Origin: JACCTI01 sp051005695
GTDB lineage: Bacteria; Verrucomicrobiota; Verrucomicrobiia; Chthoniobacterales; UBA10450
Length of the DNA: 64,000 nt
Assembly (NCBI GenBank): GCA_051005695.1
Contig: JBPCJC010000018.1
Span: forward strand, 48,379-112,378
Reading direction: 5' to 3'
A program made the translations under genes and the position numbers. Below the pieces are notes generated by a model. The model was not told where the DNA came from. It did no database searches and was given only the letters and a program-made list of their open reading frames with translations. This document shows, piece by piece, positions 17,093-24,838 of the stretch (its first letter is position 1; each line of letters begins with the position of its first letter).

Positions 17093-20000
17093 AGTGATCG
17101 GGTTTTCTAAAGCGGTCGTTAGTGGTGGGATCGAAAGGGTAAGGGGGAAGCGGCGGCGTCCAAGCAGGCGTGATCTGGAATGTGACCCTTATCTGAGAGG
17201 TGGAGGCAAGGATGGGTTTCGCGCCGGCGGGCTGAGCAGTGAGTGCCTGGCCTACTGCATACACGGTAAAGACGTTGCCGCGGGTGGTGATTAATTCGCT
17301 CAGCCTGCGGAACAATTCTTCCCGGCCGCGATCGTATGCCTGGTTGGTATTTACGCTTGCAGACAGGTCTTTGCCAGAATTGAAGAGGGGCAACTCGGAG
17401 AGTTCGCCCCGCTCTGCTAAAGGACCGACGGTCTTATTAAAAGGGCTCAGGTTACTTAGTCGGGTCTGGAGCTGAGATACAAGAATGGTAATTTTGTCGG
17501 TCGCGTTGGTTGGGTCGGCATCGAAAGCCTGACCGGCAAGGTTTGGGTCAGAATCGGGAGAAGACTCGAAAGAATAGCCAAACAAGGCGGTTTTCAGCGC
17601 GGCCCCGCCATCGCGCGCAACCCCGTTGATGTTTATGACACCCTCTCGCTGGAGCAAATCGGAAGTTCCGAAAACGTCAGTTAAACGCCAGGCGGTCCAT
17701 TCACGACTAGCCGAAGTGCTATCACCATCCCAGAGACCGCTCGGATTGATGGGTTGATTGCTACCGGGGTCAGTGGTGGCATCGTAGCGATCCGGTTGGC
17801 CGATCTTGAACGTGCGACCTCCTCCGTGACTCAATTTTATATCGCCGGAAACACCGCTCAGCCGCACGGGATCGAAGATATCGCCTAGCTGTCCGATCGA
17901 GGTAAGCGAGGCGTTGGCCACAACTGCCGGAGCATGTGGTGCATCCGCGGTATTAGCAGAAGGGTCGATCCATAAGGTTGAGTCGACGTAGGTCGAATTC
18001 AAACGGGTAGGAGAGGCATCGTTGTTGCTGGCCGTCGGAGGGCTATTGTTGTTGAGCTCAGTCTTGAAGTTGGTTTGATCGTCGCCAACCGATTTTGCGG
18101 AGTTCAATGAAATTTGCTCGTTGTTAGTTCGTGGATCGCCGACTTGCGAAACAGTGGGAGAGAAGAACGGGCTATTCCCCTTCGGGCTGCTGGCGCGAAA
18201 GAAATATTTGGTGGTGTCGATATGTGAAGTATTGGTCGTCTGAGTGCCAGTATCTGCGTTGACGCTGATGTAGTATACCGAGGGTGCACCGAAAGATTCC
18301 AAAACGCCCTTATCGTTGCCCAAAATGATTTCGGTCTCTATATCCGAGCTAGTCGATGGGTTAGAGGGAGCGGTGGGCGGGCTTCGCGGTATAGCATCCA
18401 AGTGTGGATAATTGCCACTCGACTTAGCCTTACACGTTCCGGCATAAACTCGAAGCGGACCGGCGGGTGTCCCTGATGGTGGCCGGAAAACCTTAGCCGG
18501 ATCAACTCCCCCGATGCTCGCTGGCAATGAAACAGGATCGGTGGTCAGGACTGTGGCGGCGCCTGCCGCGAAAACCAAGCTATCCCCATTTGCGTTCCTA
18601 AAAGAGGTCAAGGGAATACGAATATCACGGCCGGGATCCACCGGAATATCTGTGCCCCCATACGAGGTCCAAGCGAACTGGTTGGTTATGCCAAGGAAAG
18701 GATTCGATCCCAGACTTGCCACGACGATGTCCCTGTTGGTCATATTCCAAAACTCTACATAGTGGTCGATTTCTATTTTATAATTCGCGGTGGCTGTCGG
18801 GAGCGGGCGCTTTTGCGGCTCAAGCTGCTTCACTCGGAGCATGTACTCCTGAATGAATGGCACCGCCTCTTTGCCGATAGCAATGGCCTCATTAGTTGCG
18901 CCATTGGCGTTGCTGGGCGGAATACTCCCTACTGGCGGACTGCCGATGTTTACGCTCAAGTCACTAATGACGATGGTGGGTTGCGAGTCGGTGTCGATGT
19001 AGTCGCGAATATTGGCCGCGATTTTATTCAGGTAGATTGCGCTGTGAGATGGTGCTCCCGAAGTCGGCACGTCCAGCGTGTTCTTGTTGGTCCCAATCCG
19101 ATAGAAGCGTTGACCGAAGTTAGGTAGCTGATACTTGATCGCGCTGATGATTTCATCAAGCTGCGTGCGAATGGCCGCCGGATCGGTCGAAGAGGTTACG
19201 ACCTTGTTTAAGTTGATTCGTTTAACGCCGCCGCGGGAAACGTTGGAAGAACCCGAGAAGATAGTGGCTTCAAATTTTGCCGTGTCAGCAAGAGTGGGCT
19301 GACCGGGAGCGTGGCCTAGGTCGCCTAGCTCGAAGAACTGAGAGCTAGGAAAAGGATTGCGAAAATTGACCAGGGTTTGAGCGACTGCGTTTGGGTCCGC
19401 GGCGGGGGCGAGAATCTGCCTTAACAGGCCTTGAAAGGGAACCTGATTGGGCGAGTCGCCAAGAGTGTTGGAACCTCGTGGGTTTGGACCCATAAGGTTT
19501 GCGTTCACTTTGAAGCTTTCGTCTTCCATCCAGAAAGCATAGCGACCGGTAATTTTCCCGTCGGAATCGGTCATGTTGATCCATTGGCCACGGAAAGGCG
19601 GTGGCGGGCTCGTCGTCGGCGGTACCGGCGGGGCTCCGATCTCTCCCTGAGTGTCGCCGGCGAAACGCTGGTGGTTGAAGTTAAAGGCGTTCGCGGTGGC
19701 GGGTGGAGAGTCGGTTAGCGCCGGCAAGGAGTTGGTCTTGTTCGCTACTAACTGGGCAGTTCCTCCCGAGATACAAGGCAGGACATAGAGCTTCGCGGGG
19801 TTGTTGCTGGCGATGGCTTGTTCGGGTGTCTGATCGCGATAGTAGAGATAGGTGCCAGCGTTACCGTTAATGGTTTCCCAGGTGGTCGCGGAGTCGGGGA
19901 ATTGCGCGATGGCATCGGTTAACTGCGCGATCGCGGCGTTGACCGCGGCGCGCGCCGCCAGGTCCGCCTTGGCCTTATTTACCGATGCGCTGGAGGTTGC

Positions 20001-20120
20001 TCGATCTAGTGTTGTGCTGGAAAGAAAAGCGACCGCCATGATCGTCAGGAGGGCGATCATGACGATGGCGATGATTAGGACAAAGCCCGATCGATTCTTT
20101 GCGCGCTGGGAATGTTTCAT
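17061..20120 (-). CDS. Verru_Chthon cassette protein A (large pseudopilin-like protein)
   Basis: 1019 aa. I start it at ATG 20120 (MKHSQRAKNRSGFVLIIAIV); the frame stays open further upstream only by overlapping gene C. Residues 8-36 are basic then hydrophobic, like PilX/GspK minor pseudopilins, though without the canonical G/FTLIE cleavage site (RSGFVLIIAIVMIALL). The remaining about 980 residues are rich in Asn, Thr, Ser and Pro, as in secreted proteins. This protein is the large member of a four-gene set known from Verrucomicrobium and Chthoniobacter. Its ATG overlaps the end of gene C by 4 bp. GC content looks lower than in neighbouring genes and no exact dispersed 9-mer occurs in it. Confidence 0.85.
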   Translation of the reverse strand: MKHSQRAKNRSGFVLIIAIVMIALLTIMAVAFLSSTTLDRATSSASVNKAKADLAARAAVNAAIAQLTDAIAQFPDSATTWETINGNAGTYLYYRDQTPEQAIASNNPAKLYVLPCISGGTAQLVANKTNSLPALTDSPPATANAFNFNHQRFAGDTQGEIGAPPVPPTTSPPPPFRGQWINMTDSDGKITGRYAFWMEDESFKVNANLMGPNPRGSNTLGDSPNQVPFQGLLRQILAPAADPNAVAQTLVNFRNPFPSSQFFELGDLGHAPGQPTLADTAKFEATIFSGSSNVSRGGVKRINLNKVVTSSTDPAAIRTQLDEIISAIKYQLPNFGQRFYRIGTNKNTLDVPTSGAPSHSAIYLNKIAANIRDYIDTDSQPTIVISDLSVNIGSPPVGSIPPSNANGATNEAIAIGKEAVPFIQEYMLRVKQLEPQKRPLPTATANYKIEIDHYVEFWNMTNRDIVVASLGSNPFLGITNQFAWTSYGGTDIPVDPGRDIRIPLTSFRNANGDSLVFAAGAATVLTTDPVSLPASIGGVDPAKVFRPPSGTPAGPLRVYAGTCKAKSSGNYPHLDAIPRSPPTAPSNPSTSSDIETEIILGNDKGVLESFGAPSVYYISVNADTGTQTTNTSHIDTTKYFFRASSPKGNSPFFSPTVSQVGDPRTNNEQISLNSAKSVGDDQTNFKTELNNNSPPTASNNDASPTRLNSTYVDSTLWIDPSANTADAPHAPAVVANASLTSIGQLGDIFDPVRLSGVSGDIKLSHGGGRTFKIGQPDRYDATTDPGSNQPINPSGLWDGDSTSASREWTAWRLTDVFGTSDLLQREGVININGVARDGGAALKTALFGYSFESSPDSDPNLAGQAFDADPTNATDKITILVSQLQTRLSNLSPFNKTVGPLAERGELSELPLFNSGKDLSASVNTNQAYDRGREELFRRLSELITTRGNVFTVYAVGQALTAQPAGAKPILASTSQIRVTFQITPAWTPPLPPYPFDPTTNDRFRKPDHYAIKILYAGD

Positions 20121-20857
20121 GGCGCTTGTAGTAACTGAATGCGGGTGACGAATTGCTGCTCGGCTGGGAGGATCAGGTTCTTGTAGGTGGTGCTCGTTGG
20201 GTCGTCCCAGGTGTTTTGGGAAATGGGCAGGTTGCGAAGCTTGCGCGCGGCGTTTGGGCTCATGGATTTGAAGCGCACTTCCACCCATTGCCATTTGGTC
20301 GATGGGTTGGTCGTGGGCGTCTCGATAACGGCGAGAGTGCCAGGAGCGAAGCGCAGATCCCAGATGTAAGCAGCCAGGTCTTCTACGTTAGCAGGGGGGC
20401 CTTTGGTGAAGAGAGTTGCGAAAGCTGCGGGTGACTGCGCTAGACTGAGGACGGTCTCGTCGCTGTCACGGAACAATCTTTTAAGGGTGAAGGTCTTGGT
20501 GTTGGCGTCCCAGGTTGAATAATAGCCCACCGTGCACAGATTGCTCTTGCCGCTGTTCGGCGTGGAAGTAAGAGCAAATGCCTCGCGTGCGTAGTTACCC
20601 GACGGGTCCAGATCCGATAGTGTAAGCGCCTGCGCATCGGCGGTGAGATCAGCCTGGCTTAGATCGCGTGCCATGATTTGGAGCGCGGCGCGGGCATCCC
20701 GGAAGCTGTCGATTCGTTGATCGGACGCCTGCCATTGGGCGGCGGTGCCGGAAAGGACGCGACCGAGCAGAACGACGATCAAGGCGGTGATGCTGATCGC
20801 GACCAGAAGCTCGACCAGGGTGAAGGCGCGCGAAAGCGATCTCGTAGGGTAATACAT
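20117..20857 (-). CDS. Verru_Chthon cassette protein C (pseudopilin)
   Basis: 246 aa from ATG 20857 (MYYPTRSLSRAFTLVELLVA). The type IV prepilin signature is clear: a basic leader, then A/FTLVELLVAISITALIVVLL with the conserved Glu at mature position 5; the residue before the cut is Ala rather than Gly. The rest is a globular domain (NARDLSQADL-type helix, then beta segments), as in GspJ-like minor pseudopilins. It begins 1 bp after the stop of gene B and overlaps gene A by 4 bp. Confidence 0.88.
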   Translation of the reverse strand: MYYPTRSLSRAFTLVELLVAISITALIVVLLGRVLSGTAAQWQASDQRIDSFRDARAALQIMARDLSQADLTADAQALTLSDLDPSGNYAREAFALTSTPNSGKSNLCTVGYYSTWDANTKTFTLKRLFRDSDETVLSLAQSPAAFATLFTKGPPANVEDLAAYIWDLRFAPGTLAVIETPTTNPSTKWQWVEVRFKSMSPNAARKLRNLPISQNTWDDPTSTTYKNLILPAEQQFVTRIQLLQAP

Positions 20858-20858
20858 C

Positions 20859-21368
20859 CTAGGCCTTGTTTCTGGCGAGGAAGAAGAGTTCCAGCGTGCC
20901 TTCGCTGCGATTGCGGCCAAAGATGCGCAGTTGAATGCGATTCAATTTGCCGACTCCCAGTTTTGTTCCGCCAGACGGCAGTGACGGATCGGTCAGCGGC
21001 GGGTCGTTGTCGAACTGCAACTCCACGGTGTAGGTGGAGTCCGGTGTTTGCGTCGCACTGATCGCCGGTGCAGCAGGCGAGGGATAGCTCACATACAAAT
21101 TCTGGACGTCTCCGATCTTGAGCGTCGCCAGGTCCAAAGTCGCCCCGTAGCAGTCAATGTTAGAGAAAGAGGCGCACTGGGCATCGATCGTCGCCGTCAC
21201 CTCGTTCGCGATCTGAGCGGCTCGCGTGTCGGTAATGCTGCTCCGGTTCGCAGCCAGCCCGATGGGAAACACTCCGAGAATGGCGACCAGCGAGAACCCG
21301 ATAACGCCGAGGGCTAGGACCACCTCGATGAGCGAGAACCCGCAAGCTTGCCGAGGTTTACGGTGCAT
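20859..21368 (-). CDS. Verru_Chthon cassette protein B (pseudopilin)
   Basis: 169 aa from ATG 21368 (MHRKPRQACGFSLIEVVLAL). Prepilin site CG/FSLIE with Glu+5 and a long hydrophobic helix, then a small domain, GspI-like in size. It overlaps the end of gene D by 11 bp. Longer in-frame extensions upstream have no conserved features and run through gene D, so they are rejected. Confidence 0.87.
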   Translation of the reverse strand: MHRKPRQACGFSLIEVVLALGVIGFSLVAILGVFPIGLAANRSSITDTRAAQIANEVTATIDAQCASFSNIDCYGATLDLATLKIGDVQNLYVSYPSPAAPAISATQTPDSTYTVELQFDNDPPLTDPSLPSGGTKLGVGKLNRIQLRIFGRNRSEGTLELFFLARNKA

Positions 21369-22014
21369 AAGGATCGACGTAATGCGCCCGGCCGGTGAAG
21401 CGAGCGACGGCCACGGAATCAAATTTTTGCGCCGTCTGCTGCGCCTTGTCGGTGTAAAGCGGCTGGCCGGAAGCGTTGACCGATCCGCTGAAGACATCAG
21501 TGAAAAGAATATTCGGATTGGTGGGCGCAGTGACCATTCCACCGGCATCGAATTTAACAAACGGCAGCGCGATCGGCTGGGAGGGTTGCGGCGTGACCGT
21601 GCCCGGGCAGGCAAATTTCAGAATCGGCGAGCCGCTCTGCGGAGTAAGCAGGCCGGTGTTCGGCCGAAAAGAAATTCCGGTGGGCAGAAAGTGCCATTTG
21701 GAAACCGCGACGGGCGCGAAATTCTGGTCTTCCTGGAAAACCACATAACCTTTGCAGCGATACGGTTCCAGGGTCGTTTGATCGGCGAAGACGACATAGG
21801 TAGAGTGACCGCTGGTGATCGCGAGCGAGCGCGCTTGCTCGAATAGGTTCATTACGTTGCTGATCGCTGATTTGCCGCTGTTGGCCTTGTTCAGCGAGAC
21901 GACCGCGGGGACGACGGCCACGAGCATGATGGCGATGATCCCGATCACCACCATGAGCTCGATCAAGGTGAAGCCGCGGTGGCTTTGGAGATTGGAACGT
22001 TGGCGGCAGGTCAC
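21358..22014 (-). CDS. Verru_Chthon cassette protein D (GspH-like pseudopilin)
   Basis: 218 aa, first gene of the cassette transcript. Classic prepilin leader and site: SHRG/FTLIELMVVIGIIAIML, Glu at +5. The mature domain (ISNVMNLFEQARSLAITSGH, then STYVVFADQ) looks like GspH/FimT minor pseudopilins. It starts 177 bp from the divergent motor operon, so promoters for both probably lie in 22015-22191. A prepilin peptidase is needed for maturation and is not encoded in the window. Confidence 0.88.
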   Translation of the reverse strand: MTCRQRSNLQSHRGFTLIELMVVIGIIAIMLVAVVPAVVSLNKANSGKSAISNVMNLFEQARSLAITSGHSTYVVFADQTTLEPYRCKGYVVFQEDQNFAPVAVSKWHFLPTGISFRPNTGLLTPQSGSPILKFACPGTVTPQPSQPIALPFVKFDAGGMVTAPTNPNILFTDVFSGSVNASGQPLYTDKAQQTAQKFDSVAVARFTGRAHYVDPYAP

Positions 22015-22191
22015 GAGTGGAAACGAGAACGGGGCGGCGGACTGAGCGAAATCTACTACTTAAAGCGTGAGGTTAAGAGGAGAACTTTCGGAGGCACGAG
22101 GAGATGGGCGGGCGACCGCGAGGAGATAATTCTGCGCGGGTCTTCGGTCGTTTGGCGGTGAGGGCATGCTTCTAGCTTTTATGGCGCTGTC
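22015..22191. promoter_or_regulatory. Divergent intergenic region, pseudopilin cassette versus motor operon
   Basis: 177 bp between the start of cassette gene D (minus) and the first motor-operon gene (plus). As both transcripts diverge from it, it should hold both promoters and could couple their expression. I cannot point to confident -35/-10 boxes or an operator by eye. It has no dispersed 9-mer. Confidence 0.45.
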
Positions 22192-23103
22192 GTGCTGGAA
22201 CACACTTCATTATCAGAGGAGGAGCATTCTCAAATCGTGCAAACGATCGAGATGTTTGAGGTTATCACTCAAACACAACCCGACGATTATCAATCGCTCG
22301 AGATCCTCAAGGATGCCTACATCAAGATTAATAAACCGGAGGAATCGCTTCGGATTTCGCGCAAGCTGGCGGAGGCGCATTTTAATGGCGGATCCTTCAC
22401 GCTCGCGATGCAGGAGTGCGAGCTGGTTTTAGAAAAAGAACCGAACGCGCCTGAGATCCTGGCGATGCTCGGCGAGATCGAGACCCGTTTACAGGCGGCT
22501 GGGCATACGATCGTGGCCGGCGGTCCGAAGAACGGATTGATCGCGCCGCAGGCGAACGGGAGTTCCGCGGGCTCGAGTGGAAACACCGGCCTGAGTGAGA
22601 TGCACAAGCGTCCCGGATCGGCGCCGTTGATGGATCGCGGCGACGATCAACTGGCGAAGTTTTTGGTCATGCAGCAGCTCTTCCCGGAGGAGGATGTGAC
22701 CAAGGCGCTGGAGACGACGTCGCACCTGAACAAGGATTTGAGCGGGCAGGCGCTGGGGGCCTCGCTCCTCGATAAAATTTGCCGGCAGGATTCCGACAAG
22801 CTCGACCAGGCGCTCTCGCAGTTGATCGACCGGACGAAGTTCGCTTTCGTGCCGATGGAATATTACGACGTCGATCGCCAGATCGCGCGGATGCTGCCGG
22901 ATCACCTGACGCTCGGCCGGCTCTTTGTGCCGTTCGATTTAATCAGCCGCACGATCATGGTGGCGTGCTGCAATCCGTTCGATGCCGCGGGGCGCGATGC
23001 GGTCCAGCAATCGCTCGATTACACGGTCGCGTGGTATCTCGCGCGGCCGGGCGCGATCATTAAGACTTTGCAGGATATTTACCGGCTCGAGAGCCGTGCG
23101 TAA
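22192..23103 (+). CDS. TPR plus MshEN/GspE N-terminal domain protein
   Basis: 303 aa. The N-terminal part (residues 1-100) is made of TPR-like helices (QPDDYQSLEILKDAYIKINK, then SLRISRKLAEAHFNGGSFTL). A spacer with Gly/Ser follows, then residues about 150-303 match the N-terminal domain of GspE/PilB ATPases (DHLTLGRLFVPFDLISRTIM, then VACCNPFDAAGRDAVQ), the domain that in MshE-type ATPases can bind c-di-GMP. No ATPase domain is present. I start it at GTG 22192; an in-frame ATG occurs about 20 codons later. It precedes the full ATPase gene by 9 bp, so it looks like a detached regulatory or adaptor subunit of that motor. Confidence 0.75.
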   Translation: MLEHTSLSEEEHSQIVQTIEMFEVITQTQPDDYQSLEILKDAYIKINKPEESLRISRKLAEAHFNGGSFTLAMQECELVLEKEPNAPEILAMLGEIETRLQAAGHTIVAGGPKNGLIAPQANGSSAGSSGNTGLSEMHKRPGSAPLMDRGDDQLAKFLVMQQLFPEEDVTKALETTSHLNKDLSGQALGASLLDKICRQDSDKLDQALSQLIDRTKFAFVPMEYYDVDRQIARMLPDHLTLGRLFVPFDLISRTIMVACCNPFDAAGRDAVQQSLDYTVAWYLARPGAIIKTLQDIYRLESRA

Positions 23104-23112
23104 GGCGAGACG

Positions 23113-24834
23113 ATGAGAAGCAAATCATTCGCCGAACGGATCGCCGATGTCCTGATCGAGGACGGCCTCCTTTTGCCTAACCAACTCGAAGAAGCAGTTG
23201 GTTTGCAGCACAAGGAAGGCGGCCGGCTGCTCAAGATCCTGACCGAAAAACAATTCGTCACCGATCAGGACATGGCCTTCAGCATGGGGCGTTGCCTGAA
23301 CACGCCGCCGATCAATCTTTGCAAGCTGCGGGTGCCGGAAGAGATCATGTCGTTAGTCCCGCGGGACATGGCGAAGAAGAACAAGCTAGTCCCGATCGCG
23401 CGTTTGAATGGGAAGCTTTTCGTGGCCATGGCCGACCCGACGAACGTCCTCGCGGTCGACGACGTGAAGCGCCGGGTGCAGCTGGAAGTCGTCCCAATGA
23501 TCGCAACCGAAAAAGCGGTCTCGGATGCGCTCGCGGGGGTGCACGGCGGCGGCGCGAACATGAGCGACGTGCTCAAGCAGGTCGCGGAAGATGCTGTCAA
23601 TGCCGCGGACGTCGAAGTGCAGTCGGCGAAGAACGAAGAGATCGATATCGATCGGCTGGCGAGCGATGGGGAAGACGCGCCGGTGATCAAGATCGTCAAT
23701 TTGATCCTCGTCCAGGCGATCAAGGAAAAGGCTTCCGACATTCACATCGAGCCGTTCCAACGCTCCTTGAAATTGCGTTACCGCATCGACGGCGAATTGC
23801 TCATGGCGGAATCGCCGCCGAAGGCGCTCCAGCTCGCGATCACTTCGCGCATCAAAATTCTCGCGGGCTTGAACATCGCCGAGCGGCGGTTACCGCAGGA
23901 TGGACGTTTTCGGATCAAGGTCCTCGGCAAGGAAGTCGATCTGCGTATTTCGATTCTGCCGACCGCGCACGGCGAGAAGATCGTTATCCGTATTCTCGAT
24001 AAAGCGGCCCTCACAGGTTCGATCGACCAGATGGGCATGGACCAGGGCACGCTCGACAAATTCAAGAAAGCGATCGACGCGCCGCACGGCATGATCCTCG
24101 TCACCGGCCCGACTGGTTCCGGTAAGACGACCACGCTTTATTCGGTGCTGCAGGAGTTGAACAGCCCGCAGTACAACATCGTCACCGTCGAAGACCCGAT
24201 CGAATACGAACTCGCGGGAATCAACCAGGTTTCTGTGCGCGCGGATATCGGGCTCGATTTCTCCTCCGCGCTCCGTTCGATCCTGCGCCAGGATCCGGAC
24301 ATCGTCATGGTCGGTGAAATTCGTGACAACGAAACCGCCGATATCGCGGTCAAGGCCGCGCTCACTGGTCACCAGGTGCTCTCGACCTTGCACACCAACG
24401 ACGCTGCCGGCGCGATCACCCGCCTCGACGACATGGGGATCGAGCCCTTCCTCATTTCCAGCTCGGTCATCATGGCCTGCGCGCAACGTCTCGTTAGGCG
24501 AATTTGCACCAACTGCCGCGAGGAATTTTTACCGGAACCGGAAATCTTCGAGCGCCTCGGGATGACCCCGCTGGAGGGCACGCTTTTCTATCACGGCAGC
24601 GGTTGCGATCGCTGCAAGAACCGTGGCTATCTTGGACGCGTGGCAATTATCGAAGCGCTCCCGGTGAGCGAGACGATTCGGCGTTTGATCATCAAGCGCG
24701 CCTCCTCCGCGGTGGTGAAAAACCAGGCGGTCACGGAAGGCATGAGAACTTTGCGGATGGTCGGAATCGACAAGGCGATGGAGGGCATCACCACGCTGGA
24801 AGAAATCTGGCGAGTCACCGCGGAGGATCACTAA
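23113..24834 (+). CDS. GspE/PilB-type secretion or pilus assembly ATPase
   Basis: 573 aa hexameric ATPase powering pseudopilus or pilus extension. N-terminal MshEN-type domain (about residues 1-150); then NTD2 and the ATPase core. Walker A GPTGSGKTTT with K338, Asp box and Walker B (DPDIVMVGEIRD), His box (LTGHQVLSTLHTND). A zinc-binding tetracysteine is present: C465-x2-C468 and C498-x2-C501, as in GspE and PilB. GspE and PilB cannot be separated on sequence alone. It is divergent from four pseudopilin genes and followed by an Mgl-type GTPase module. A dispersed 9-mer at 24491 is read as Leu-Val-Arg. Confidence 0.92.
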   Translation: MRSKSFAERIADVLIEDGLLLPNQLEEAVGLQHKEGGRLLKILTEKQFVTDQDMAFSMGRCLNTPPINLCKLRVPEEIMSLVPRDMAKKNKLVPIARLNGKLFVAMADPTNVLAVDDVKRRVQLEVVPMIATEKAVSDALAGVHGGGANMSDVLKQVAEDAVNAADVEVQSAKNEEIDIDRLASDGEDAPVIKIVNLILVQAIKEKASDIHIEPFQRSLKLRYRIDGELLMAESPPKALQLAITSRIKILAGLNIAERRLPQDGRFRIKVLGKEVDLRISILPTAHGEKIVIRILDKAALTGSIDQMGMDQGTLDKFKKAIDAPHGMILVTGPTGSGKTTTLYSVLQELNSPQYNIVTVEDPIEYELAGINQVSVRADIGLDFSSALRSILRQDPDIVMVGEIRDNETADIAVKAALTGHQVLSTLHTNDAAGAITRLDDMGIEPFLISSSVIMACAQRLVRRICTNCREEFLPEPEIFERLGMTPLEGTLFYHGSGCDRCKNRGYLGRVAIIEALPVSETIRRLIIKRASSAVVKNQAVTEGMRTLRMVGIDKAMEGITTLEEIWRVTAEDH

Positions 24835-24838
24835 AGCC

